From Mactromeris polynyma (lineage: Eukaryota; Mollusca; Bivalvia; Venerida; Mactridae), in contig JASFXZ010000001.1 of the NCBI GenBank assembly GCA_032209605.1, positions 18,308,256-18,372,255 of the forward strand: a DNA stretch of 64,000 nucleotides. The letters run 5' to 3'. The notes below the pieces were generated by a model. The model was not told where the DNA came from. It saw only the letters and a list, made by a program, of their open reading frames with translations, and searched no databases. This document shows, piece after piece, positions 21,371-35,000 of this stretch. Position 1 is the stretch's first letter, and each line of letters starts with the position of its first letter. The position numbers and the translations under genes are program-made.

Positions 21371-22791
21371 TACTTTATTATAGTGTATTATATAACTGAA
21401 ATTAATTATATCTATATAAAAAGAACGATGTGATTTTATTGTAATAAAATGAAAAATATAACAATTGAGTTAGTTTTAGTTATTATTTTAGAAATTTATG
21501 TTTTGATTAAAAACGATGTGATTTTGTTGTTATAAATTTAAAAACATAACTATTGCGCATTTATTTTACATAGTATTTGGTCCATGAATTAATTAAATGC
21601 TAATAATATGGGTTTGTTGCTGATTATTATAATGGGTTTTAATTGTTTCATGTGTTTGTTGAACAAAATGCATTCTAAGATGATTAACAAGATAACTTCC
21701 TTTGTTAATATATTTTTTTTCTTAAGAAAATGATTACCATGAAATTGCAGTTAATTGATTAATCTGATTAATGAAACTTTAGACACTAATATGTTCTTGA
21801 TAACAACCGGTCCCGCAGTCACCCGCAGATTTTTCAATAAGGATTGTATTTTTTATTCATGTGGTTACGTATAGGCCTACTATATATATGGAAGTTGCGT
21901 CTATATATTTTGTCCATCAGAATACAGTTTTACCCCAAACAAAATAATTGCAAGAACTACTTAACTACGAGGCGATTCAGATTTAGAAATCGTTGCCTCC
22001 ACTCTTCATTTGTAGTCAATGTTTATGAATGTCGTTTTATGACCAAACGCCGAATTTCATTACAAGAAATACACAAAACACAGCATTATCATGTTCAAAG
22101 TTTTATTTTCATAAATGTCCATTGATCCTTACATTCGACCACCTAGAACACCAACACATAACACCTAGTATTTACTGACAACTCCAAGACTGTAAATCGC
22201 TATTTGATCATCACTTCCCTTTATGTTTTAAATAAGTGGCGTTCCCTCTAACGACTTAATCCTGATTTTTTTAATTGAAAATAAGTATTTATACATGTAT
22301 ATTTCTCATTTAAATCTTAGATAAGATACTAATAAATATGTAAAATCTAGGATAACAAATACGTATCAGTCATCCTAGATATCTAAAATAAATGAAAATG
22401 GTGGCATTGGTGATTTGAATAATCTGTCACATAAGTGCATGGTCGGTCAGATAATTAATTTACTGTCTTGAAAGACGCACCCCGTCGACGTCACCGCCAC
22501 TACTGATTGATGCGATCTAGAGAAAGCAAGAATAATAACTAAGCATCCATGGTGGTGTATAAAGGCTATTCAGGATAAACATTATACAAACTAGTATCAC
22601 AAAGAAGAGTATTTAAAACGTAATCTTTCATTTCAGTCGGCTCAATAAAATACAGATCTTTGACCAGCACAGGTTCCATATTTCGTAAACAAATGTGTAA
22701 GTAGATAATTTGCGTTCCTATTCGCACAATAAAAACTAAATTTCTGTCTCATCTCTGTTTTATTTACTCTTAAGGAGCATATTAACGAATA
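21371..22791. other. Intergenic stretch, no gene seen
   Basis: AT-rich sequence between the TTCGACCCC cluster and the long-inverted-repeat element. The open frames (for example plus 21844-22125) have no recognisable family and no splice-linked partner. It belongs to the divergent spacer between IFT74 and MFSD14. Confidence 0.5.
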
Positions 22792-25563
22792 GCAGTCAAA
22801 ACGGCCCGTTGTCAAAACGGCCCGGTCAAAACGGACCGGATTTTCGGTCAAAACGGCCCCGATTGTCGGTCAAAACGGACCCGATTGTAGGTCAAAACGG
22901 CCCGCTTTATTAAAAAGATATTTACATGTTATAATAAATTCAAATAATGATAAATCTTTTTTTATCCTGTTATGAGTACATTTGAATTTGTCTATCTTTT
23001 ATTTCCCGAGTAGAAGAATGATTTTTATACAAGATACATTTTATTTAATATCTTCCAAAATGCCATTTTATCATGTTATGAGTACATTTGTGTTTGTTTA
23101 TCTTTTATTTCCAGAGTAGAAAAAGCTTTAAGCTAGAAACATGTATTTATTATATTATACGATTTCTGGACGAAACGACCCAGATTGTCATGAAAAGATG
23201 TCGAAATAAATGTTTAATGTGTGTTTGCATACAATCTATAGTGTGATGATGTGTACTTGTCAGTAACTATTTATGATTGTTTGTTCAATTACTATTGAAG
23301 TAGCTATTGATTACGTTATAAAACCAACTGCTTAAGTTGACTTTTTTGGTGTTATTATGTACACAACAGAACACAGAAGGATTTTCATGCGATGAAATCC
23401 GTAAGCTTATCAGCTGAGGCATTCAAATATTCATAAGATTTTATCAAACCTTTCGTCTTATTAAATTTAAGATGCAAAACGTATAACGGCAGATGGCCGA
23501 ATATAAACAAATACTATTTTCGTCATGAATCAATTGGCAAAATATTCATACTTAATATATCAATCACCAGTGTATTGAAATTAATTAATTCTATATTTTT
23601 ATAAGTATTTCCTCGTGAATAGTAAAAGTTCAATTACATCCACATTTATCTTAGAATTTCCTTATATATTGCTAAACAATACAATACAATACAAATAGTT
23701 TATTGCATAAAAACAAAACATGTTTCTGTTTCTAGTTGACCACTATAACAGTTTATGTCAGAGTCTTTCGTTTCTCGGGAGATTAATATTACGTCCGTGT
23801 TCTATTGCTAAGTTGTGTGATGACGTGCGGAATTTGGTTAGTGCTGTTCTGAATATGGTCTCTGTTATTGTATTAAGTTAGTCTTCAAAATCGAGCGAGT
23901 GTTTAAATAGACAGTAAGTATCAAGGCGAGTATAATTATTAATTGATGAATACCAATTTTGTTTACATACAATAAATAAATTATGTAAAGAATATGATGC
24001 ATGTTGCGCAATGTGTTTTTGAGTACGATTCCTATTTCCATTTTTGAAAAGATATATACCTAGGTATTTAAAGGATTCTACAATTTCAATCCTAGTATTA
24101 TACAGATAAAAGTCATAATTGGTATGTTTACGAAAATCATAATTTTTGTTGTCGTTACATTGGTTTTTAAGTTCAATGTACTACAATATAGTTCTATAGA
24201 CTCTGGGTCGTGTGAGAAAACAACGGCATCGTCGGCAAATAATAAAAGGAATAGTTGTACATCATCAATAGTTAGTAAACCGTTTATATTTGAGTTGATA
24301 TGCGAAAGGATATCATTTAGAAAGAATAAACACAATATGCTGCTAGTAGGATCTCCCTGTTTTACACCAATCTTTGACGTTAGTTGATCAGATTTCATAG
24401 ACTTATAGTTAACAGATGATTTGACATTTAAATACATTTAAATACATAGACTTCAAAGCGTTGATGAGCTTTGTACTAATATACATACATGACGAATGAC
24501 AATGATACAATTAGTTAAACATCACGAATAAATAACATCAAACATAAACCATAGATTATTATATAATGAGCAGTTAATTCAATGGAGGTAATCCAGATGA
24601 AGCAAAAAACTACAGAGGTATTACATTAAACTACATTATATCAAATATCATGTGACACGTGCTGATTAAATTACCATTACCAATTAACGACCTAATCCCC
24701 CGCATGACGCGTGCGGATAAAGGCGTATCCAACAATATATAGAAAGATCGATACAATTTTACTAAATTACATTAAATTATTTTTTTCCAGCGGAGAGATT
24801 TTCTTACAACTTATATTATATTTCATATATTATAGTGTAACAACTCCAAGTTTTATGGGGGAAAATTGCTCAGAAACACGAGGTCAGCTCCACAATTTTT
24901 AATCCCATAGTATTTAATAATATACCCAACACGCAATAACGGACTGAGTGATTCGTTACTTCATAATGACAATGTCTGTTATACTGTGTCCAACTAATCC
25001 TTAAATATAACTAGATCCCAATGTAAAGATAAATCCACATGCTCCTGTAGGTCCTAAGTTTTCTTTAACTCCAAATTTGCCACAAGTATATGAGAGTCTC
25101 TGTCTGAATGAAAATATTTTAATAGAAAAGTAATTGGTGTTTTAATGAGTATCGTATATGTTATAGAATAGTAAATATTCATACCATTTTTTAAATCCTA
25201 ATTCATACTCAAAAAGTATTTCTATCAAAGTAACCTTATTCTTAAATAATGCATGCCATAACAATATTACACAAGTTAGAGAGTTTTAAATGGCATTTTG
25301 GAACATATTAAATCAAATGATTCTTGTATAAATATCATTTTCTACTCGGAAATAAAAGATAAACAAACACAAATGTACTTCATAACAGGATAACAAAACA
25401 TTTATCATTATTTGAATTTATTATAACATGTAAATATCTTTTTCATAAAGCGGGCCGTTTTGACCGACAATCGGGTCCGTTTTGACCGACAATCGGGGCC
25501 GTTTTGACCGAAAATCCGGTCCGTTTTGACCGGGCCGTTTTGACAACGGGCCGTTTTGACTGC
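22792..25563. mobile_element. Long-terminal-inverted-repeat transposon, about 2.8 kb
   Basis: Left end GCAGTCAAAACGGCCCGTTG; the right end is its exact complement. The inverted similarity extends about 280 bp inward (22792-23075 against 25275-25563), first as repeated TCAAAACGG(C/A)CC blocks, then as an AT-rich part ending AAAATGCCATTT. Possible 3-bp duplication ATA at both borders (22789-22791, 25564-25566). The interior holds a decayed non-LTR reverse transcriptase on the minus strand, which is unlikely to belong to this element and looks nested. Smaller fragments of the AT-rich part are repeated at 23075-23130. No transposase was recognised. Confidence 0.85.
23680..24437 (-). pseudogene. 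Non-LTR retrotransposon reverse transcriptase, 5'-truncated and frameshifted
   Basis: The minus-strand frame 24437-24078 encodes reverse-transcriptase palm motifs: GVKQGDPTSS (template grip) and LFADDAVVFS, the catalytic (F/Y)ADD box. The frame is lost near 24125; coding similarity resumes in another frame from about 24113 to 23881 with FKYLGIYLFKNGN, the usual segment after the palm in LINE-type enzymes. Beyond the stop, about 200 bases lead to CAATAAACTATTTG and a TATTG pentamer run at about 23680-23710, a typical non-LTR 3' tail. Upstream domains (endonuclease) are absent. It is nested inside the long-inverted-repeat transposon. Confidence 0.85.
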
Positions 25564-25566
25564 ATA

Positions 25567-26060
25567 CCATATTAACACGGACATATAAACCATGTCCGTG
25601 ATATTAACCACATTTTTAACGAAAATAATTTCTACTTAAAGAAAACAAGCATGATTATTGCGATATATGTAATGGACTTCCTTCGACAAACAGCTATAAG
25701 CTCGAGATAACAGTTATACGATAAATAACAATAAAGCAATACGACTAGTGGTCCCGACGGGGACGAAACACTATATGTACGATTCAACTGAGTGCGAATT
25801 GAATAAATATTCATTAACATTAAGTATATCTCCCGCAAGATAAACCTCTTTAACTGGTATATCAGAGTTTTAACTGTAGCATTTAAAATCCAATTAATCT
25901 GTTCGTTCAAGTTATTTACTTTTAATTTCTGCTTTAAAACCGAAACCGGAAGTGAACACTTCATTCAGTGCGTGACTTATGGTTAAAAATCACATCCCAA
26001 ATGTTTACTAAGTATGACATTAATATTTTGTAAAGACTCTTGATCTAGCTATTACTGAAA
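25567..26060 (+). promoter_or_regulatory. MFSD14 upstream flank / probable promoter and 5' UTR
   Basis: Between the transposon end and the MFSD14 ATG. The last part (25920-26060) is less AT-rich and should include the 5' UTR. An in-frame TAG at 26046-26048 precedes the ATG. No TATA box or other element stands out. The open frame on the opposite strand (25964-25632) has no known similarity. Confidence 0.4.
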
Positions 26061-29000
26061 ATGATCGGCAGAAAGAAGAAGAGGATAGTTGGAAAAATAA
26101 TCTGGGGTCCTCGTAAAAGTCACGAGAATGGCGTCGTGAGTATTAAATGTTGAATGTCTCGATTTGACTATCAAAATATTGTTCAAAATGATTGAAAATC
26201 AGATTCAATGTTGTAGCTCTGTCTGTGCCTAGCATCTACCGCTCCGTGGCTAAGTTTTTAGAGGGACTAAAGCAGCTTGGTCAATTTAAGAGTGAAATTC
26301 TTACGGGTATCTACCCCTTTGTATTTTCTGCACCCAAGTTCAATTAATTCATGATTTTGTCAAATTTTAATTTTGTGACCAATGTATTTGAAATTTTGAT
26401 GGCATTCGACTTAATCATCTCATGTTAAAATGTTTAAACATTAATAACAAGAATAAAATAGACAAGAAATAAAATAACAGTGCTACAGTGAATCATCCTA
26501 CAAGATCTATTACAAATGATTTGTAGCCTAAAGTAATTTCAAGGAAACACTAAAAAGGATTGCAGTGAAATAACAAAGTCCTATGCTATAGAATATTGGG
26601 GATTGAGGGGACAAACTGCACTTTTGTCAATTGCGCGCTGTAATATAGCCCTGAATGACTGAAACTGACCAGTTCCAAAATTTGCTCAAGAAAAAAAGCC
26701 CTGTATACAACAAGGAAGTGACTACGGGTACAGGTCCGTACCTCTAGAATTTGATATTATTAAACAATTATTTGCAATCATTAATCCAACTCGGATATTA
26801 ATTTGCAATGGCAAACTGATGAAAGGCACTTTAATGCACATGTTTGCAAAATGTTAAGACAATACTTTGTTTTATGCAACAAATTATTGTGATGACATAA
26901 TTGCAATTAAATATTCAGCACGTTATTTTCCGAGGATACTAGTAAGTTCGGTAAATAGCAAGTTCGGTAAATTGATTTTAACGTTCGTTTCTTTCGGAGG
27001 TTTCGGTAAATTTATTTTACCATTCGTTTCTTTCGGAGGTTTCGGTAAAAAAGATTTTTTGTTAACATTGAACAATGATATAGGCTTAATAATAGGATAG
27101 TATGTCAAAGTGTGGCCAAACAATGTAATTAAGTCAATTACCTACCCAAGTCATCTCGTACCCTTTCTTTGGTCAACTCGTACCTATTTAAGTCAAATCA
27201 TACTACAAAATCAATTTACCGAACTTGTCATTTAATGATTTACCGAAACCTCCGTAAATCTTTTCCGAGACGACAACGATATTTCGCAACACAACACTTG
27301 TTTTAGTATCAACCAAAATGGCAGTTTCATCGTATAATTAACTTCAAACAAAATATAAACATTTATATAGCGTATATACTGATATTTGTTTTAATATCTT
27401 TAACTTGTTTGATACGAGTATATGTGTATTTATAAAATTCACGTACCCGTAGTCTATCCTATGAAGGATATCTACAAGTACGGGACTCCCGTACCCCTAG
27501 AATCCGATTCTAGAGGTACGGACCCGTACCTGTAGCCACTGCCATACAACAAATCATTTGTAATAGATCTTGTAGGGTGATTCACTGTTGCACTGTTATT
27601 TTATTTCTTTTCTATTTTATTCTAGTTATTAATGTTTAAACAAAATATCTCACTATCATTCATTATTCAAATTGAAAGATGATTATGAAGACAATGTATA
27701 CTCCCAAACACAAGTCAATCGCATGTATGCCAGCAGCAATACATGTTTAAAACAGTCAACTGTACATAAAAACTAGGCCACAAATGAAACATAAACTAAA
27801 CATACAGTGAGGTAAATTATATGTGAATAGTCAGAGCACAGACTATGAGACATAAATCATCAGTATATACAGGCAAAAATAATAGTAATCTGTATTTACT
27901 ATAATAATATTCATTCTTCGTAAAATACGGAGCGGTTGGCATTACGGACCGTACAGTACGGATTTTATCGTATACAAGTGATTGCATGGTTATTGCGTGA
28001 TAATCTGAGGCATAATGGTATTGGTAATCGCTAAATGATAAATTTTGAATTTTCCTTGTTGATGTCTTGCGATGCTGGAGTAAATAATTAAAGAATTAAA
28101 CGTGGGTTGCTGAATAAATACACATTTCTTCGTCGTCGTCGGCGATTTAAATTTCATGGGATGGCATTTTCAGTATCTTAGTTTCTAAATCTAGAGAATA
28201 ATATTTATTAAATTCCTGTATGAAAAACACCATTGGCTCATGAATTATTATTAATGTTTATTAATGAACCGTGAACTTATTTCAATTTCATGTCACCTTT
28301 CTACGTGTAAACAACAGTTTGCAACATTTTCAATTGTCGGTCTAATGAAGCGTTATTTCAGCATATCAAACACAGCCAAATTGCTAATGTTACAAATTAT
28401 TGTTTCATCACCCTCCTTAGTTTTGCAGACTTAAGTGATCAGAATTGCTATAAATGTTTGACTAATTCAGTTCTCTGGGGTGTTGTTATTATTACGCGCT
28501 TCACTTGTGTCAGGTATGCGGGACCTGATCTGATTGGCTGAAAGTGGTTTAGGTGACAAGCGACTAGCTCTGCCTCCGATTGTCTTTGGTTAGCGTGTGT
28601 GTAAAAATGACATAGATAGACAGGATATCAATTTGGGCACTTATATACGCGAGTTATACACAGACATTGAGAACCGGTTTCAGCCAATTTTAACCGCATT
28701 TATCATGGAAATTGAGTGGCATAAAACAATCGACAACGGTAAATTTTACTCCAAATTTGGAAAGTCATGCTTTTCGACGGTTTGAGTCAATTTGATTTTT
28801 CTTGAGTCCATTCTTGATTTCTTTAGCAAATGGCTCAATTGGCTAACGCCAGCGTGTGCCCTGCAATATAATTGGACAGGACAGCTTATTCAATTTTTGA
28901 CTTGTTGCTGTTCCTCATATTCTGCAGATTTGCATGTGAAAAAAGCTTAATTAAAACTGGGAACGATGGCTGGTGCCCATAAACATGTTTAATATTAATT

Positions 29001-32000
29001 TTATTACAACATCAAATATTCTTTTGTATTGTTCATTTTCATGGGACAGGATATGGTAACTTTGCAGATGCTGTGGTTAAAAATTAATCAATCACAGAAT
29101 ATTCAAAACACTACACATAGTATGATGACATTATATAAATGAAATTTAGGTGCAGTGGGACCACAGAGCTACAAAAGACTCGAGCTAGTAATTAGTATGT
29201 GGATATACAATCTTAAATTTATGTGTTGTGTATGGGTTAATTTCAAGACATGATCTGTGACTCTGTCTATAACTTAAGAATCCTAAGCCAAGCCTTGTTT
29301 AGCTAATTCAGGGAAACCCACAATTTTTAAATCATTTTACCCCCATTATTGTTAAATATAGTTACAAAGAGATAAATAAACTAAATATTTTGATTGTTTT
29401 CAATTCAATTATGAGGTTAGGTCACTGTGGTGTAGTGGTTAGCATAACGGACCGGCAATCCGTAGACCCGGGTTCAATTTCGGTAGCACCATTGACCGAT
29501 TTTTCGTGTTCCTCAAATCATGACTTTAGTTCAAACCAATCCAATAATCGATTATGAAATTTGTCTGATTATCCATCACTTCATTGTAGTGTACATAACA
29601 ATAACCATATCAGTGTTCTTTGAACAATGTTTTTGAGGGGATAGAATTGATGGTGCTGAGGGTATGATCGCAGATACTTCAGTGAGAGGCGCTGCAGTCA
29701 TAGGGTAGGGGTGTTTTAACGAAATTGGGTTCACCAAAATATTTCCAGAATTGGCTTAAAACGTGTTCTCATTAGAAATATTACAACTTTTGACTTAATT
29801 TATTATGTTGAAAATTATAAATTCAACCAATAAACATAGCAGTATGCATTTTTACCCATGTCAGATGTAATAAAAACATACATGCTATGGTGTAGTAGTT
29901 CATAATGCAAAGTAATTAGTAAAATGTTACAGTCAGCAATTACAAAGGAATAAGTTGACCAATTAATATGTTTAATAAAAAAAAGATCACTAACTCCCAC
30001 ATAGGGATTCCATATTGCCCTCTCTGTGATGAGAACCTAGCTGGGCAGTACTGACTACTCTGTCAACCTTGGTGGCATATTGTCAGAAATATTTGTGACT
30101 ACTGTAAATTAAGTTATGGACACTTGAACTAGGTTTTAACCACAGGAGATTGTGACAATCTTCATTTAAGTCGGTCATATCCCCTTCTACAGTAGACATT
30201 GTTGGGGTGATAACCTACTTTATATAAACATTGTTACAATCTCATGTGGTCATAAATGTAACATCTATGTGAAATGTGTTGTATGAATAAATTAATTTTA
30301 TCTTGTCTTCTGTGCTTTATTTATCAAACTACATGCAAAATATCACTAAATAGTAACACCTAAGAGTAGAGTTAGGCAGTAGCAATACATTAAAGATATA
30401 TTATGCTCATTCTTTTTGTTTATGCGTTTACCTAAACAAACATGAAAAATATACTTTATCTAGTTAAAACTTCAATAAATATGCATTATCACAGAATACT
30501 ATTACATTTATGATTGATAATGCATTATCTATATTTGTCGAAAAAAGACATTTGTATTATCATAGAATTAAAGAAACTTCCAGTTTTTTAGCAAGCAGGT
30601 GATTTTTACTAGTTTTGTCTGTTAGTAAAATGATTAAACAAGATTGTTTTAAACAGTTATACATAGCAATGGTTCTTATAAATGATATTTTAGACTATGT
30701 AACAACAATACTGGATGAAGCCCATTAAAAAAAATTTAGGTTCAGATGGGCCAGAAATATCTTTGAGTTTAATAGATAATTAAAATTTAGTTTTGATCTT
30801 GTTTAATTAGCTATGCTTTTTCTATTTCAGAGCTCTGGGATTAGTCAACCAAGTGTATACCATGCATTGATTGTTATATTTTTGGAATTCTTTGCTTGGG
30901 GACTTCTAACCAATCCTATGATAATGGTAAACTTTGATAACCTTTATGTGACTATTGGTTTTGTGTAATCATTACTCAGGGGTTCTATTTGACCCTTTGA
31001 CACCTGGAATTTCCAAAATTCTGGAAAATCCTGGAATTGACCCTAAGGATTCTGGCCGAAGGGTTAATTTTTCTCTCAATTATACTATTTATAGGCATTG
31101 TGGCTACAAAATGGTAATATCCGATTAAAATTATCAAAATATCCCTTGGCTGGAATCCTGGGCATGCATATAATAGTATGGCGAATACTACAGTTCTATT
31201 TCCTATGGTCGGTCCTACACACACAAAGTTCACAATAAGATGTATTAATTATAGTGTTCAACCAAGTTAAAGTGGTGAAATGAAGTCTTATAATATTTCT
31301 GTACATTGTCTTTATCATTTCCAAATTTCTGGTATGAATTTATTCTCATGTATATTTTCAGGTGCTGAATGACACTTTCCCTAATCACACATTTCTAATG
31401 AATGGTCTGATACAAGGAGTCAAGGTAAGACCTATGACAGGGTGTCAATAACAGCTGATTGACAATGGATATTATCAGCTAAAACACCATCTGCAGTGAT
31501 TGCCCTGGGCCCCTATGGTGGCTTCAGCAACTTCCAAGACCCTGGCCCATAATAATTTCTTGGTCCATTTATCCATTACTACTTAGTTTAAGATAACCCT
31601 GATAAGATATATTTTAGATAAGATAAGATATACGTCATGTCCGTATAACACTACAACATTATGCTCTGTATAAGCTGTTGGAATTTTAAGTTTTTTTTAG
31701 ATAAGATACACTACAACATTATGCTCTGTATAAGCTGTTGGAATTTTAAGTTTTTTTTAGATAAGATACACTACAACATTATGCTCTGTATAAGCTGTTG
31801 GAATTTTAAGTTTTTTTCCGACTGAGCTGTTGTATCTACTTCTGCGTATTCATTTTTATGCCCCCACTATGAAAAATGTGGCCTTACAATTGTATTGACT
31901 TGATATTTTCAGGGTATTCTGTCGTTCCTTAGTGCTCCATTGATTGGTGCTCTATCTGATGTATGGGGACGCAAACCATTTCTACTATTGACTGTCTCTT

Positions 32001-35000
32001 TTACTTGCGCTCCTATCCCTCTCATGAAGCTTAGCCCTATGTAAGTATACAATATTTTGTTTCATGAGCTCACCCATCATCGGTACCCAGGCTATTCATA
32101 ACATATGATACCCTGTGCAAACTGACTGTCAAAATCTTGTACTCATGAATAATTAATGAGGTGAAATCCAGCCGCTTGATTGGCCACATGACAAACACCT
32201 CATGCGATACGATAATTGCCGAGGAATTACGATTGGAATCGCGGTTCTGAGCGATAGCTCTTCACAAAGGAGGTTCCATCATTTTTAATATCGTCCATTT
32301 CATTGGTCGAGAAATATTATAAATATAAATGCATTACGAAGTTTCGCTGGCCAATTTGCCTAGGGTATCATATATGTTATGAGTAGCCTGGGTACCGAGG
32401 ATGGAGCTCACCTGATCACAAAAAATCTCAAATAAGCTAAATTTTCACTCAATTATATATCCTCTGTCCGTAACCTTTTCATTTCCGATCAATAACTCGA
32501 GGACCCGTTGACCTATAATCCTCAAACTTTGTCCACACATTCAGATCTTGGGTTGCAGAGGAACCCTATTGATCAAAGGTCACAGGGGGCTTAATGTTTT
32601 ACAAACATCTCTTGTTCATGTTTGTTTAGGTAAACAGATGAACAAAAAATGAGCATAATATTACTTTAAACTTTGCAAATTTGCTATGTTTGCTGTGTGT
32701 GTAAATTGTCTTCTGTTTCTTGTAATTAACCCCGTGAGGTTTGTATGTAATGATGTGCACTTCATGTTACAAATTGTTCACTGTTTCAGAACCTCAACTT
32801 GTGACATTTATTTGCTGCAGATATTGCATTTAGGATTTCTTTCCTGACGTAATGAGTTACGTTAAAGAGAAATTTACCCTCTCTGGGGAAAATTGTACAA
32901 ATCATTTTGCTATTTTCTGCTTAATGTTGCCATGATAATTTGGCTTAGAAGATATTTTTTTTGTTCGGGAGATTGGGGAAATCTAACAATCTTTTATGTC
33001 TGACATGTAGGCTGTGATAGGATTTACTGTCGTATAGTTTATGATATTGACTTTCAACATAGATTGTGGTTCTACTTTTCTTGCCAAATATTTGATTTAG
33101 ATGTTGGAAGGGAACTGCTATGTATATTCAGTGGACCCGTTCATCAATATTTTTAAGAGTCACAGGTTTAGCGTGATATGGCCCAAAATAAAACTCCTAT
33201 ATATTACAATAATTTATCTCCTTTGGAACTAAAGGTAATGGTTCAATTATTTTATCAATAACTAACTGAAATCAAAGAGCTATCGTCGTTGCATGATCTT
33301 TGTCGTTGTCAGCGTCCGTGTCCTTAAACATGTTTAATATTGAGTTCCACCCAGTTTCTGAGAAAGTATGAGCTAGTAGGTTTATATTCTTTTTTTTCCA
33401 TTGATTACATTCTATACCTATACTATAGAAAGGTTAATGGGAGAGAACTTGTGTTTTCTGTTAATGGGTTTAATAATACAGGATACAGCCATTTATTTTC
33501 AGTGCAGTCGTAGTAACATGGTTTTGCAATTTACAAATCAGTGTTGTGTAAACTAATCAAATCTTACTTTTACCTCCAAGGCAATTTCTCTTCAACCAAA
33601 CGTTTGTAACCTTGACTTGGTTAACCTTTTGATAAAGGGTAGGTTACCTTCCCGAAATCCACTGAATTTCGTTGAATTTACCGAAATCCATTTTGGATCT
33701 GGAGTGACCAGCAATTGTAACATCTCAGCAATTTTTATGTTGCTCATTAAATCTTAACCTTCAAATTGCTTCGACCATCTTTTTTCAAGATATTTCTTGT
33801 CTTCAATCGTTTTCAATAATTCAGCATATAGTATTACTCACGGGTCCTTGTGGAATTATGTATCAGTACATGTATTTATAGTTTTTCTTTCATTTCTTTC
33901 AGGTGGTATTTCACTATGATCTCAATGTCCGGTGTCTTTGCTGTTACATTTAGCGTTGTATTTGCTTATGTTGCTGATATTACTACAGAAGAAGATCGGA
34001 GCCAAGCTTACGGACTGGTAATCAAATGTTCCCATTCATCCTTACATCCTGGCCCTGCATTTACAAATATTCTCATATTGAGTGTTTCCCTAAAACTCGA
34101 GTCACAAAGCATTCTCGAGTGTGGGACCTGGGCTTGAGTGATAGAGGCAAATGAGTAAAAGTGACTGACCACTCAAAATGTGCCACTTGGATGAAAATGA
34201 CATCTAGTGGGGCCAGTAAAAAATTCCGAACTAAAAATATCAAAGCGCTGATAAAAAGATAAATGAACTTGCAGGAAGTCAGCACACTTCTCGTTAATGA
34301 CACTATAAAAAGCAATGTTCACAATAAAAAGCATTAACTGTTACTATAGAATGTAGAGAACTTTTAGCACTTGAACTGTAAAACAGTCAACTATTGGTAT
34401 TTACAACTTAAAAACTCGGTGAACTGAGGTAAATGACAAAGGTCACATAGGCAGATGTAAGACACGCAGTACTAATGTCTGTGACGTAATACCATGCTGT
34501 GTCATGTAATACCATGCTGTGTCATGTAATACCATGCTGTGTCATGTAATACCATGCTGTGTCATGTAATACCATCGGGCAGATCAAAGGGGTTAACCTG
34601 GAAAGTATTTTAGGCTAGCGAGTGGAAGTTTCGCCACTTTCAGCATAGATCAAATGTTAGAGAACGGCTAGTTGGTACTGTACTTGCGTATGAGACTTAA
34701 AAAATAAGTGATTGTTTACCTTATTTAATGCCCCCTTTCCCAAAATGTAATGCCCCGGGGCGTTTATTAGGGAATATTCGGTATGTTGTATACTATCACC
34801 CTAATACATTAATAATAAGCATGCACTTCAATCAGAATGTCATTTGCCAATCCTACCATTCTGCTACTGTATTTATAGGCAGTTCTTATCTTGTTTGTTT
34901 TGTTCGATCTTATCACAAAGGCAAAAAATCAATTCATTTTTTGTTTCGTCTTAAGACTATCTGTCAGTCTGGCAGAGATTGATTGTGGATGCAGCCATTT

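Noticed and set aside
24124..24387. Plus-strand 87-codon frame
   Set aside because: Antisense of the reverse-transcriptase fossil.
29411..29490. tRNA gene
   Set aside because: A and B boxes are visible, but the acceptor stem mismatches; a SINE head fits better.
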